21,131 bases of DNA. Origin: an uncultured Mycoplasmatota bacterium (GTDB taxonomy: Bacteria > Bacillota_I > Bacilli_A > RF39 > UBA660). Position 1 is the first letter of the stretch, and the number at the start of each line of letters is the position of its first letter. Under the pieces are notes generated by a model, which did not search any database, had not been told where the DNA came from, and saw only the letters and a program-made list of their open reading frames with translations. The translations under genes and the position numbers were made by a program. Positions 1-8,100 of the stretch are shown here, in pieces. The stretch covers positions 1-21,131 of the forward strand of contig CAMMKE010000014.1 of assembly GCA_946497375.1 (NCBI GenBank). Reading direction: 5' to 3'.

Positions 1-32
1 AATGGTAAGTTTAATCCGCTTACCATTTTTTT
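1..32 (+). terminator. Intrinsic terminator of a gene left of the window
   Basis: A 9-bp perfect stem (AATGGTAAG at 1-9 with CTTACCATT at 19-27) is followed by a T run at 26-32. It would end plus-strand transcription entering from outside the window. The stem may start before base 1. Downstream, 33-86 shows only an 11-bp direct repeat of ATTACCTAA (40-48 and 51-59) with no obvious role. Confidence 0.75.
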
Positions 33-86
33 GAAAAATATTACCTAATTATTACCTAAAGTTTTTTTAAATTCTAAAACTCTTAT

Positions 87-115
87 AAAAAATAAAAGCG
101 GAGCCATAAGGCTCC
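87..115 (-). terminator. Intrinsic terminator of sRNA A (and possibly recG read-through)
   Basis: On the minus strand GGAGCC (115-110), loop TTAT, then GGCTCC (105-100), followed by GC and a T-rich tail (97-87). The plus-strand reading has no T run, so the terminator works for minus-strand transcripts. Confidence 0.75.
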
Positions 116-194
116 TTCAGGGGGTTCGGTTGAATATAAATCCACACTTAGATAGTGGACTATATCACCATGATAAGCAAAATACTTATCATGT
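87..194 (-). ncRNA. Small structured RNA (sRNA A), unassigned family
   Basis: An independent transcription unit of about 108 nt. A near-consensus promoter (201-229) puts the start near 194. The RNA opens with an 8-bp hairpin (185-192 with 170-177), followed by a 5-bp hairpin (155-159 with 141-145). A C-rich linker then carries ACCCCCTGAAGG (125-114), and the RNA ends in an intrinsic terminator. No reading frame with a ribosome site is apparent. The exposed C-rich motif recalls Firmicute sRNAs such as RsaE/RoxS, which pair with Shine-Dalgarno sequences, but I see no sequence homology to them. It lies just beyond the recG stop, so it could be confused with the recG 3' UTR. The separate promoter argues for an RNA gene. 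Confidence 0.6.
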
Positions 195-200
195 ACATTA

Positions 201-229
201 ATCATATCTAAAAATTTCCAACTTGTCAA
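201..229 (-). promoter_or_regulatory. Sigma-A type promoter of sRNA A
   Basis: Minus strand TTGACA (229-224), 17-nt spacer, TATGAT (206-201). The -35 is a perfect match and the -10 matches 5 of 6. The predicted start near 194 falls immediately before the first hairpin. It lies downstream of the recG stop codon and so cannot serve recG. Confidence 0.75.
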
Positions 230-262
230 TTTGATTTTGAAAATTTTAGAAAAATTTTACAA

Positions 263-2248
263 CTAGCTATGTATAATGGTATTAATTAGTCTAAGTTTAT
301 TAGCATCGTTTTCTTTATCTAGTAAGTATTCTAGGGAATCTTCTCTAGCTTGTAACAATATTTTGTAATCTGCTTTTAAATCTGCTATCTTGAAAGTCAT
401 ATCACCACTTTGCTTAGTTCCAAATAAATCTCCGTGGCCTCTTAGTTTAAAGTCTTCTTCACTAATTTCAAAACCATCATTAGTATTTTCCATAATCTCA
501 AGTCTTTTCGTATCATTATCACTAATTAAAATACAACTAGACTGTAATTCACTTCTTCCTACTCTTCCTCTTAACTGATGAAGTGTAGATAAACCAAATC
601 TTTCAGCATTAAATATTACCATCATTGTAGCATTAGGAACATCTACTCCTACTTCGATAACTGTTGTACTAATTAGAATCTGTACTTTATTTTGTAAAAA
701 TTCATTCATAATCAACTCTTTTGCAGCGCTAGCCATTTTACCATGAACTAAATCTATTTTATATTTACTACCAAAAGCAAGAGTCATCTTTTCTTTTAAG
801 TCATTTACATTAGTTAAATCACTATTTTCACTTTCTTCAATAAGTGGTGCGATAACATATATCTGATGACCTTGTTTTAACTCTTCATACATCATTTCTA
901 AGACATCTTTAATTTCTTTATTAGTCTTAACAACAGTTTTAATTTTCTTTCTACCCTTAGGTCTTGTCTTAATAGTAGATACATCCATATCTCCATAAAT
1001 AGTTAAAGCATAAGTTCTAGGAATAGGTGTTGCACTCATATACAAAGTATCAGGCTTTTGTCCTTTATTCTGCAAATTAGCTCTTTGGTTAACTCCAAAT
1101 CTATGTTGTTCATCTGTAATAACTAATCCAAGGTTATGATAAGTAACATCTTCTTGAATTAAAGCGTGAGTTCCAACAATTATATCAATATCACCATTTT
1201 TTAACTCTTCATAGATTAAATCTTTTTCCTTCTTAGGAGTTGAACCTGTAAGTAAAGCCATATTTAAATTATAATCTTTGAAGATATCTTTTAAATTACT
1301 AAAATGTTGTGTTGCAAGTATTTCAGTAGGTGCCATTAAAGCACTCTGATATCCACTTAAATAATTTGCATACATTGCTATAAAAGAAACTATAGTCTTA
1401 CCACTACCAACATCACCTTGTAGTAATCTATTCATTCTACTCTTACTCTTTAAATCTTTAATAATTGTATTAACAGCAGTTACTTGGTCTTTAGTAAGTT
1501 CATATGGAAGATGCGAAATAAATTCATTAACTTTCGATTCATCTATCTCACGCTCAATTCCACTATTCGCTTTCTTATTCTCTTCTTTTAAATAATTAAT
1601 TTTAAACATAAACTCAAATAACTCTTCATATTTAAGTCTTATCATTGCTTCTTTTAATTTCTCTTTACTAGGAGGATTATGTACTATATTTAAAGCCATT
1701 CTCTTATTAGAAAAATTATACTTTTCTTGATACTTTAAAGGAATACTATCGTGTATCTCTTTACTTTGACTAAGTAGTGCCATATTAATATATAAAGCCA
1801 TATTTTTATTAGTCAAACCACTAGTTAAATGATAAACAGGCTCTATCTTTACTTTATTAGATAAAGACTCCATCTTTATTTCTGATGCTGTTATTACATT
1901 TTTAGGCTTATCAAATTTACCTATAACAGTAACAGTAGTACCAACCGTAAGTTGACTTTTTAAAAACGCTCTATTAAATATTGATACTCCAACTACCCCA
2001 CTAGCAGTTACAAGACGAAAGTTCATCTTATTAAGTCCTGCCTTAAATCTAACTAATATAGGACTACTTTCTATCTTACCATCTATAATTATATGATCTC
2101 CATCATTTGTCTCTTCTAAATTGCCTCTAACTAAAAATTCATATCTAAAAGGATAATGTGTAACTAAATCATCTACAGTATTTATCCCTATCTTAGAAAG
2201 AAGTGTTAAAGCTCTAGGTCCTACACCTTTTATATCTTTTAATGCCAC
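263..2248 (-). CDS. recG: ATP-dependent DNA helicase RecG
   Basis: RecG is the monomeric superfamily 2 helicase that reverses stalled replication forks and branch-migrates Holliday junctions. Visible features are an N-terminal wedge/OB region with a HhH-like start (KDIKGVGPRALTLLSKIGI) and Walker A GDVGSGKT near residue 277. They also include the Walker B box DEQH followed by RFGVNQR near 378, motif III MSATPIPRT, and motif VI QLRGRVGR near 560. About 661 residues is normal for the family. The frame opens at an ATG at 2275, but that ATG lies against the TATAAT of the likely promoter. A strong site AGAGGTGG (2262-2255) stands 6 nt before a GTG at 2248, so I choose GTG. The gene is divergent from the GDPD-like gene. 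No defects are seen. Confidence 0.96.
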   Translation of the reverse strand: MALKDIKGVGPRALTLLSKIGINTVDDLVTHYPFRYEFLVRGNLEETNDGDHIIIDGKIESSPILVRFKAGLNKMNFRLVTASGVVGVSIFNRAFLKSQLTVGTTVTVIGKFDKPKNVITASEIKMESLSNKVKIEPVYHLTSGLTNKNMALYINMALLSQSKEIHDSIPLKYQEKYNFSNKRMALNIVHNPPSKEKLKEAMIRLKYEELFEFMFKINYLKEENKKANSGIEREIDESKVNEFISHLPYELTKDQVTAVNTIIKDLKSKSRMNRLLQGDVGSGKTIVSFIAMYANYLSGYQSALMAPTEILATQHFSNLKDIFKDYNLNMALLTGSTPKKEKDLIYEELKNGDIDIIVGTHALIQEDVTYHNLGLVITDEQHRFGVNQRANLQNKGQKPDTLYMSATPIPRTYALTIYGDMDVSTIKTRPKGRKKIKTVVKTNKEIKDVLEMMYEELKQGHQIYVIAPLIEESENSDLTNVNDLKEKMTLAFGSKYKIDLVHGKMASAAKELIMNEFLQNKVQILISTTVIEVGVDVPNATMMVIFNAERFGLSTLHQLRGRVGRSELQSSCILISDNDTKRLEIMENTNDGFEISEEDFKLRGHGDLFGTKQSGDMTFKIADLKADYKILLQAREDSLEYLLDKENDANKLRLINTIIHS

Positions 2249-2275
2249 AACACACCACCTCTTTTTCTGTCTCAT

Positions 2276-2304
2276 ATTATAGCATAATTTTTAGAATTTT
2301 AAAA
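2276..2304 (-). promoter_or_regulatory. Extended -10 promoter of recG
   Basis: Minus strand TATAAT (2281-2276) is preceded by TGC, giving an extended -10. The -35 (TTTTAA, 2304-2299) is weak, with a 17-nt spacer. A start near 2269 would make the upstream ATG at 2275 untranscribed and supports the GTG start at 2248. Confidence 0.55.
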
Positions 2305-2342
2305 GAAAATAAATCATAAAATTTTAATAAAGGGAGGAATTT

Positions 2343-3071
2343 ATGAAAGTAATTGCAAATGGTGGTGCTTCTACTAAAAACGTTGCTAATAATACATTAG
2401 ATGCCATTTATTTAGGATTAAAAGCCCCATATATAGATGGCTTTAAATTTAAGCTTTATTTAACCAAAGATAAAGAAATTATTACTCTAAGTGATGATAT
2501 AGTAGAACTTTATACTAAGGGTCTTAATGAAATAGATGATTATACTCTAAAAGACTTTTTACTTTTCAATGTAGGTAGTAAAGTTCAAAAACAACAAATA
2601 GTTACATTGAGACAAATTCTTTATATATTCCAAAATACTAATAAATATTTAATATTAGAACTTGCAGATCAAAAAGAAAATAATGCTCTATTTACTGATT
2701 TAGTTTTAAATATGATAAGAGGTTATTCTAATAGTATTAATATTTATTTAGAAAGTGAAAATGTAGAAATAGTAGAATATTTAAAATCTACTGATAATTC
2801 TTATCCTATAGGTATTAGAGTAACTGAAGAAAGTACAGATAACTGGTATATAGATGTTGATTTTTATGATATTAATACTACTCTTTTAGATGATTTTAAT
2901 ATAAGAGATAAGGTTAAAGAAAATAAACTTATTATGATAGATCAAGTTAATAGAATGGAAGTATTTGATTTAATTTATGCTGAATATCAAGATATATTTA
3001 ACTTTATTTATATTATAACAAATCAAATTGCTAATATTAATAGTAGTGAACAAATACAAAACAGAAGCTAA
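2343..3071 (+). CDS. GDPD-fold protein with lost catalytic residues (predicted pseudoenzyme)
   Basis: A 242-residue soluble protein with a GGGAGG ribosome site 7 nt before the ATG. Its first 55 residues follow the start of glycerophosphodiester phosphodiesterases. The usual HRGA is NGGA here (residues 6-9), ENTLEAF is NNTLDAI (16-22), GIELDVxLTKDG is GFKFKLYLTKDK (33-44), and HDD is SDD (50-52). So the catalytic His, the Arg, and the metal-ligand Glu and Asp are replaced by Asn, Gly, Lys and Lys. The second catalytic His is Ser. The rest (LILEL near 107, a central helix-strand pattern) still fits a TIM barrel. No signal peptide is seen. I infer a folded protein without GDPD activity, perhaps a binding or regulatory role. 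It converges on the next gene with a shared terminator. Family assignment is moderately sure; the function is unknown. Confidence 0.6.
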   Translation: MKVIANGGASTKNVANNTLDAIYLGLKAPYIDGFKFKLYLTKDKEIITLSDDIVELYTKGLNEIDDYTLKDFLLFNVGSKVQKQQIVTLRQILYIFQNTNKYLILELADQKENNALFTDLVLNMIRGYSNSINIYLESENVEIVEYLKSTDNSYPIGIRVTEESTDNWYIDVDFYDINTTLLDDFNIRDKVKENKLIMIDQVNRMEVFDLIYAEYQDIFNFIYIITNQIANINSSEQIQNRS

Positions 3072-3090
3072 GGTTTAACTTCTGTTTTTA
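3060..3090. terminator. Bidirectional terminator overlapping two stop codons
   Basis: AACAGAAG (3060-3067) pairs with CTTCTGTT (3079-3086), followed by a T run on the plus strand. The minus strand has fewer Ts. The stem contains the last codons of the GDPD-like gene and of the converging small gene, so neither has a separate 3' UTR. Confidence 0.65.
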
Positions 3091-3428
3091 TTAGCATTTT
3101 TTCTAATCTTTATTTTAGCTTGTGTCTTTTTATAATTATCTTTTACACTATCAGACTTCTCTTCTATTTTCTCTATGATTTTTAAATATCTAGATGCTTT
3201 ATCATAGAACCCCCTTTCTACTAGATAAACAGAAGCATATAACATCATATTAGCTCTATCTTCATCATTTAAGTTAAGATCTAAAATATATTTATCAAGC
3301 TCACTTAATCTAGTTGGAGATGATGATGAAATTATATCTTTAACACCCATCAACTTTTCTTCGTAAAATTCAATTTTCTCATTATTTAATTTATTTTTAA
3401 CACTATTTCTTTTCTTAAAATTCTTCAT
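3075..3428 (-). CDS. Small basic helical protein, unknown function
   Basis: A 117-residue protein, very rich in Lys, Asn and Glu at both ends, with no membrane segment or signal peptide. The middle (about residues 40-95) looks like two or three amphipathic helices of TPR-like character (LNDEDRANMMLYASVYLVER, then a segment ending KASRYLKIIEKIEEK). The resemblance is weak and I do not recognise the family. The ribosome site AGAGGAG stands 7 nt before the ATG, and a recognisable promoter lies at 3449-3477, so the gene is probably real and single. It converges with the GDPD-like gene only 3 nt away and shares its terminator. Confidence 0.7.
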   Translation of the reverse strand: MKNFKKRNSVKNKLNNEKIEFYEEKLMGVKDIISSSSPTRLSELDKYILDLNLNDEDRANMMLYASVYLVERGFYDKASRYLKIIEKIEEKSDSVKDNYKKTQAKIKIRKNANKNRS

Positions 3429-3448
3429 ATTCTTTCTCCTCTAATTTA

Positions 3449-3477
3449 AGTATAAACTTCTTTAAAAAATTAGTAAA
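3449..3477 (-). promoter_or_regulatory. Promoter of the 117-residue protein gene
   Basis: Minus strand TTTACT (3477-3472), 17-nt spacer, TATACT (3454-3449). It matches consensus at 4 of 6 and 5 of 6 positions and lies about 20 bases upstream of the ATG at 3428, leaving a short leader that carries the AGAGGAG ribosome site. It is back-to-back with the promoter of sRNA B. Confidence 0.5.
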
Positions 3478-3495
3478 CTTTTTTCAAAAAAAGTG

Positions 3496-3524
3496 TTGAC
3501 AAAATGACTTCAAATGATTATTAT
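3496..3524 (+). promoter_or_regulatory. Sigma-A type promoter of sRNA B / collagen-gene leader
   Basis: TTGACA (3496-3501), 17-nt spacer, TATTAT (3519-3524). Predicted start near 3531, right at the first hairpin of the RNA. No equally good promoter is visible between here and the collagen-like gene at 3711. Confidence 0.7.
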
Positions 3525-3530
3525 AAAAAG

Positions 3531-3636
3531 CACCAATTCGGAATTAGGCGAATTGGTCGCTAGTATCACACTAGCCAACCCCTTTTTATTCTTTTTTAAG
3601 AGACTGCCCTTCAGGGGGTGCAGTCTCTATTTTTAT
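3531..3636 (+). ncRNA. Structured RNA (sRNA B) or terminating leader of the collagen-like gene
   Basis: An RNA of about 105 nt. A 9-bp 5' hairpin (3532-3540 with 3549-3557) is followed by a 6-bp hairpin (3559-3564 with 3570-3575). Next come an unpaired CAACCCC plus a T-rich linker (3576-3597) and an intrinsic terminator with a 12-nt loop. The order (5' hairpin, second hairpin, C-rich linker, terminator) matches sRNA A, though the stems differ in sequence. The linker CCCC (3579-3582) could also pair with the loop GGGGG of the same RNA as a pseudoknot. If the terminator is conditional, this is a 5' leader controlling the collagen-like gene 70 nt downstream. If not, it is a free sRNA. It matches no riboswitch I recognise. 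Confidence 0.55.
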
Positions 3637-3640
3637 TTTT
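3599..3640 (+). terminator. Terminator/attenuator with 12-nt G-rich loop
   Basis: A perfect 9-bp stem AGAGACTGC (3599-3607) with GCAGTCTCT (3620-3628), then ATTTTTATTTTT. The loop CCTTCAGGGGGT (3608-3619) is unusually G-rich for this genome, and its sequence recurs once more, at 114-125. Confidence 0.8.
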
Positions 3641-3670
3641 AAGCATGACAATAGTCAATACAAAATTTTA

Positions 3671-3700
3671 ACTCCTTCATATTTTAATAGTGAAAGGAGT
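3671..3700 (+). promoter_or_regulatory. Hairpin sequestering the collagen-gene ribosome binding site
   Basis: ACTCCTT (3671-3677) pairs with AAGGAGT (3694-3700), which is the Shine-Dalgarno sequence of the gene starting at 3711. The stem can extend through CA/TG with one bulge. The loop is AT-rich. Translation would need this stem opened. Confidence 0.5.
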
Positions 3701-3710
3701 AAAAATAAAT

Positions 3711-4433
3711 ATGAATCAAGAAAATTATGATAGACTTCGTGACAAATGTAAAGACTGCAAAGATAGTTGTCTTTGTGAGGTTGTTAGATGTCTAGTTAAT
3801 GACTGCACTGGTCCTACTGGTCCATGTGGTTGTACAGGACCTACTGGTCCAAAGGGTGCTACAGGTCCAACAGGTGCTACCGGAATGCAAGGCCCTATAG
3901 GTCCAACTGGGGCAACCGGTGCTACAGGAGCTACTGGTATGCAAGGTCCAACGGGTCCTACTGGGGCAACCGGAGCAACAGGTCCCGCAGGTGGATCATT
4001 TAATTCTGCCGCTATGATTCATGATGAAACTAATGCTGTAGTACCAATTAATGAAGCAATTAAACCTAGTATAACCAATCTTTCTAATGGTATTACTTAT
4101 GATCCTACAACTGGTGAATTCATGGTGCCACAAACTGGACAATATTTAATCAATTGGTGGTTCAATGTTAGAAGTAAAAATCAAAACGAAGAATGTAATC
4201 CAATCGCTCTAGGTATTGAATTACATCAAACTACACCAGGATTTAACCTTATCGCTCATTCTTCCACACATAATCGCCTTAGTGGTTGTGATACAGGTAC
4301 AATTAGTGGTAATGCCCTATTCGCTGCTAATGCTAATGATAAATTTAGATTTGTTAATACTTCTAACACAGACTTCCAATTAGTACCAAACGATCGTTAT
4401 TCTGCCTCATTCTCGGTTACACGAATCAACTAA
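3711..4433 (+). CDS. Collagen-like Gly-X-Y protein with BclA/C1q-like C-terminal domain
   Basis: A 240-residue protein in three parts. Residues 1-33 form a Cys-rich head with cysteines at 13, 16, 20, 22, 27 and 32. Residues 34-94 are about 21 Gly-X-Y triplets, mostly GPT and GAT, with cysteines at 39 and 41. The remaining 145 residues are a beta-rich tail ([43 protein letters not shown]) like the trimeric jelly-roll of exosporium BclA. Such proteins form trimeric filaments on spores or cell surfaces. Thr-rich triplets are typical of O-glycosylated bacterial collagens. No classical signal peptide is seen, as in spore-surface proteins made inside the mother cell. A GTG at 3690 opens the frame, but AAAGGAG (3693-3699) supports the ATG at 3711. 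The triplet repeats make length change by slippage likely. Expression is probably controlled by the leader and RBS hairpin. Confidence 0.85.
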   Translation: MNQENYDRLRDKCKDCKDSCLCEVVRCLVNDCTGPTGPCGCTGPTGPKGATGPTGATGMQGPIGPTGATGATGATGMQGPTGPTGATGATGPAGGSFNSAAMIHDETNAVVPINEAIKPSITNLSNGITYDPTTGEFMVPQTGQYLINWWFNVRSKNQNEECNPIALGIELHQTTPGFNLIAHSSTHNRLSGCDTGTISGNALFAANANDKFRFVNTSNTDFQLVPNDRYSASFSVTRIN

Positions 4434-4435
4434 CA

Positions 4436-4469
4436 AAAAAGTTCACAGAACCTTGTGAACTTTTTATTT
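4436..4469. terminator. Bidirectional terminator between collagen-like gene and uppS
   Basis: AAAAAGTTCACA (4436-4447) pairs with TGTGAACTTTTT (4454-4465) around a 6-nt loop. T runs lie on both strands. It ends the collagen-like gene and, from the other side, the PFOR-uppS operon. Confidence 0.85.
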
Positions 4470-5174
4470 TGCATTACCAAATCTTCTATCACGTTTCCTA
4501 TAATTATCTAATGACTCTTCTAAACATTTACTATCAAAGTCTGGAAAATAGGTATCTGGAAAATCATATTCCGCATAACTTGACTGATATATCATAAAAT
4601 TGCTAATTCTCTTTTCTCCACTTGTTCTAATAACAAAGTCAAGTGGTGGTAAATCTTGATATAAGTTTTTACTTACAATTTCTTTTGTAATATCTTCTAT
4701 CTTTAAATTACCTTCTAATACTTGTTTAGCAACTTTTTTAGTCATATCAACTATCTCATAGTCACCACCATAATTAAGACAAATATTTAAAATTCCTCTT
4801 GTATTATTTTTAGTATCATCAACTGTCTTATTCATTGCCTCAAGTACACTATTAGGAAGATTTTCACATCGTCCTGAAAACACAACTCTAATATTATTTT
4901 TCTTGATTGATTCTAATTTATTATTAAATAATGTTACAAATAGTTTCATTAAATAATCTACTTCGTTTTTATCCCTTTTAAAGTTTTCAGTAGAAAAAGC
5001 ATATAAAGAGACAACTTTAATAGAAGTATTCTTATAAATATAATCAAGTAAATTAATAAGATTATCAGCACCTGCTTTATGTCCTAAACTTCTGTTTATT
5101 CCTCTTTTCTTTGCCCATCTACCATTACCATCCATAATGATTCCTAAATGATTAGGATATACTACGTCTCTCAT
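4464..5174 (-). CDS. uppS: Undecaprenyl diphosphate synthase (cis-prenyltransferase)
   Basis: UppS condenses eight isopentenyl diphosphates onto farnesyl diphosphate to make the C55 carrier for peptidoglycan and other wall polymers. The family signature is complete. It has HLGIIMDGNGRWAKKRG with the Mg-binding Asp near residue 15, then GHKAG, YAFSTENFKR, NYGGDYEI, and the closing FVIRTSGEKRISNF and YAEYDFPDTYFPDF. The length of 236 is normal for the family. AAGGAG (ending in the PFOR stop) stands before the ATG, and only 2 nt separate the PFOR TAG from it, so the two genes are translationally coupled. Usually uppS is followed by cdsA, but here it ends the operon at a strong terminator. The pairing with PFOR is uncommon. 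Confidence 0.96.
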   Translation of the reverse strand: MRDVVYPNHLGIIMDGNGRWAKKRGINRSLGHKAGADNLINLLDYIYKNTSIKVVSLYAFSTENFKRDKNEVDYLMKLFVTLFNNKLESIKKNNIRVVFSGRCENLPNSVLEAMNKTVDDTKNNTRGILNICLNYGGDYEIVDMTKKVAKQVLEGNLKIEDITKEIVSKNLYQDLPPLDFVIRTSGEKRISNFMIYQSSYAEYDFPDTYFPDFDSKCLEESLDNYRKRDRRFGNAK

Positions 5175-5176
5175 AA

Positions 5177-8100
5177 CTACTCCTTATTTTTAGTTGTTAG
5201 ACTTTCATAATATTCATATCGTTCTTTAGCATTTTCTTCATTTTCTTTAAATAAAACTGTTGCTTCATCATTATTTATAATATTTAAGGATTTATATCTA
5301 TCTTCACTTGTTAAATATTCTTGATATTTATTAAAGTCACTTTTAGCATCCATTTTAAACTCTTTAGTATCTGGATTATAGTGGAATATTGGGAAATATC
5401 CACTAGCTGTCGCCTTCTTCTCTTCGTCAATAGAATTACTCATTCCCTTTAAAATACCCCAAGCAATACATGGAGAATAAGCTACTATGATACTAGGTCC
5501 ATTATATTTTTCAGCTTCTAGCATTACTTTAACTGTAGCAGCAGGATTAGCTCCTAAAGATATCGCTCCTACATAAACATTAGGATTAGTTAAAGCTATT
5601 CTTAAAAGGTCTTTTTTAGCAGTCTTTTTACCACTTGAAGCAAATTTTAAAACAGCACCCATCCTACTAGACTTACTAGATTGTCCTCCAGTATTAGAAT
5701 AAACTTCGGTATCAAGAACTAAGATATTAACATTTTCTCCACTATTTAAAACATGATCTATTCCGTTATAACCAATATCATAAGCCCAGCCATCTCCACC
5801 TACTGCCCATAAAGAAATAGGCATAATATATTTCTTTAGAGATTTTAAAGGCTTAATCTTAGTATGAGGAATAACAGAAAGTAATGCTTTAGCAGTATCT
5901 ACATTAATATCATTAACATAGTCTAAATAGATATCTTTTTCTTCTTCATCTACTTTAGAAATATTTTCATTTATTATATTTTTTAATTGATTTTTCTTTA
6001 CTTCATCAGCTATTTTCATACCAAAACCAAACTCAGCATTATCTTCAAATAAAGAGTTAGCCCAAGGAACACTATATGGAGTAGATGGACTAGATGCACC
6101 ATATATTGATGAACATCCTGTAGCATTTGCAATTACAAGTCTATCTCCAAATAATTGAGTTAAAAGTTTCAAGTATGGAGTTTCACCACATCCAGCACAT
6201 GCTCCACTAAACTCAAATCTAGGAGTTTTAAACTGACTACCTTTAACAGTACTAACACTCATTACATCTTTTTCAGATACCTCATTAAATAAGTATTCAG
6301 ACTCTTTCAAAGTAATATCATTAACTATTTTTTCTTTACTTACCATTTCTAAGGCTTTAGCACCCTTCTTACCAGGACAAATATTAGCACATAAACCACA
6401 ACCAGTACAATCTTTATAACTAACAGCAATTGTATATTTTAAATTATCACCTAAATGACTATCTAAAAGTTTATCATTTAAACTAGTAGGAGCTTTCTCT
6501 ACTTCTTCTTTATCTAGTAAGAATGGTCTTATAACAGCATGAGGACAAACTAGGGAACATAAGTTACAACTAATACAGTTCTCACTGATTATTTTAGGAA
6601 CAACTTCACTTATATCACGCTTTTCAAGACGAGATAAACCTCCATCAACAGTACCATCAGGTCTATCTAAGAAAGCACTAACAGGAAGGCTATCTCCTTC
6701 TCTTTTATCGATTATATCAAACAAGCTAGAACTAACTTCACTCACCTTTACATAATCATCAGTATTCTCATCTATCTTAAGTAAATGAGTTGTATTAATA
6801 GCATTATCAACTGCATTTTTATTTTTCTCTGCTATATTATTTCCTTTAAGTTTAAATCTACTATCAAGATTATCTTTCATTTTATTAATAGCATAATCAC
6901 TATCAAGAATATGACCAAACTTAAAGATTAAAGCTTCCATAATAGCACTTATCTTATTACCAAGTCCTTCTTTCTTAGCAACTTTATAAGCATTAGTTAC
7001 ATAGACTTTAATATTATTATCTAAAATATATTTCTTATCTTCGCTACTTATCATTGAAAGAATCTCATCATCAGTCTTACTACTATTAAGAAGGAATACC
7101 CCATTCTTTTTTATTTTATTAATAAATCTAAATTTAATAAGATAAGAATCCTCTGTACAAACTAACAATTTAGCTTTTCCTACATAATAAGTAGATCTAA
7201 TAGGAGTTTTTGAAAATCTTAAATGACTAAGAGTAACGCCACCTGACTTTTTAGAATCATATTGGAAATACCCTTGAACATAAGCATCAGTAGCATCTCC
7301 TGTTATTTTCATTAAATCTTTACAAGCTGAAACCATTCCATCACTACCATAACCATAAACAAGAAATGATGTTTGTCCTCTATGAGGTAGATTAAAGTCT
7401 TTATCATAAGGAATACTTAAATTAGTAACATCATCATCAATTCCTATAGTAAAGTTATGATTAATAGTCTCTAAATTATCATATATAGCTTTTATCATAG
7501 ATGGAGTTGTATCTTTACTAGATAATCCATATCTACCACCTACTACTTTAATATCACTACCTAATGATTTAATAATATTATCTACATCAAGGAATAGTGG
7601 TTCTCCTGTACTTCCTGCTTCTTTAGTTCTATCTAATACTGCAAGCATTTTAACAGTTTTAGGAATACTCTTTAAGAAATATTCTCTTGAGAAAGGTCTA
7701 TATAAATGTACTTCTACTACTCCAACTTTTTCGCTCGTTTCATTTAAGTAATCTACTACTTCTTTAATAGTCTCACAAACACTACCCATTGCAACTATTA
7801 CTTTAGTAGCATCTCTTCTTCCATAATAGTTAAATGGTGCATAGTTTCTTCCTGTTATTTTATTAATTTCCTGCATATAAGAATTAACTATATCAGGTAA
7901 TTCTAAATAGTATTTATTTCTAACTTCTGTCGCTTGAAAGTAAATATCATCATTTTCACTAGTACCTCTAGTTACAGGATTATCTGGATGAAGACTTCTC
8001 TTACGAAAAGCATCAAGAGCCTTCTTATCAACTAGTTTTTTTAATTTATTAGTATCAATAACATCTATCTTTTGTAACTCATGACTTGTTCTAAAACCAT

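Noticed and set aside
100..145. GGTTCGGTTG next to stems, resembling the T arm of a tRNA or tmRNA on the plus strand
   Set aside because: No acceptor, D or anticodon arms; the promoter and terminator show transcription from the other strand.
390..578. Open frame on the plus strand inside recG
   Set aside because: Shadow of the recG coding strand; no ribosome site and a well-supported gene opposite.
3813..3996. Tandem DNA repeats suggesting a CRISPR or satellite
   Set aside because: The periodicity is 9 bp or multiples within a frame encoding Gly-X-Y triplets; it is collagen-like coding sequence.
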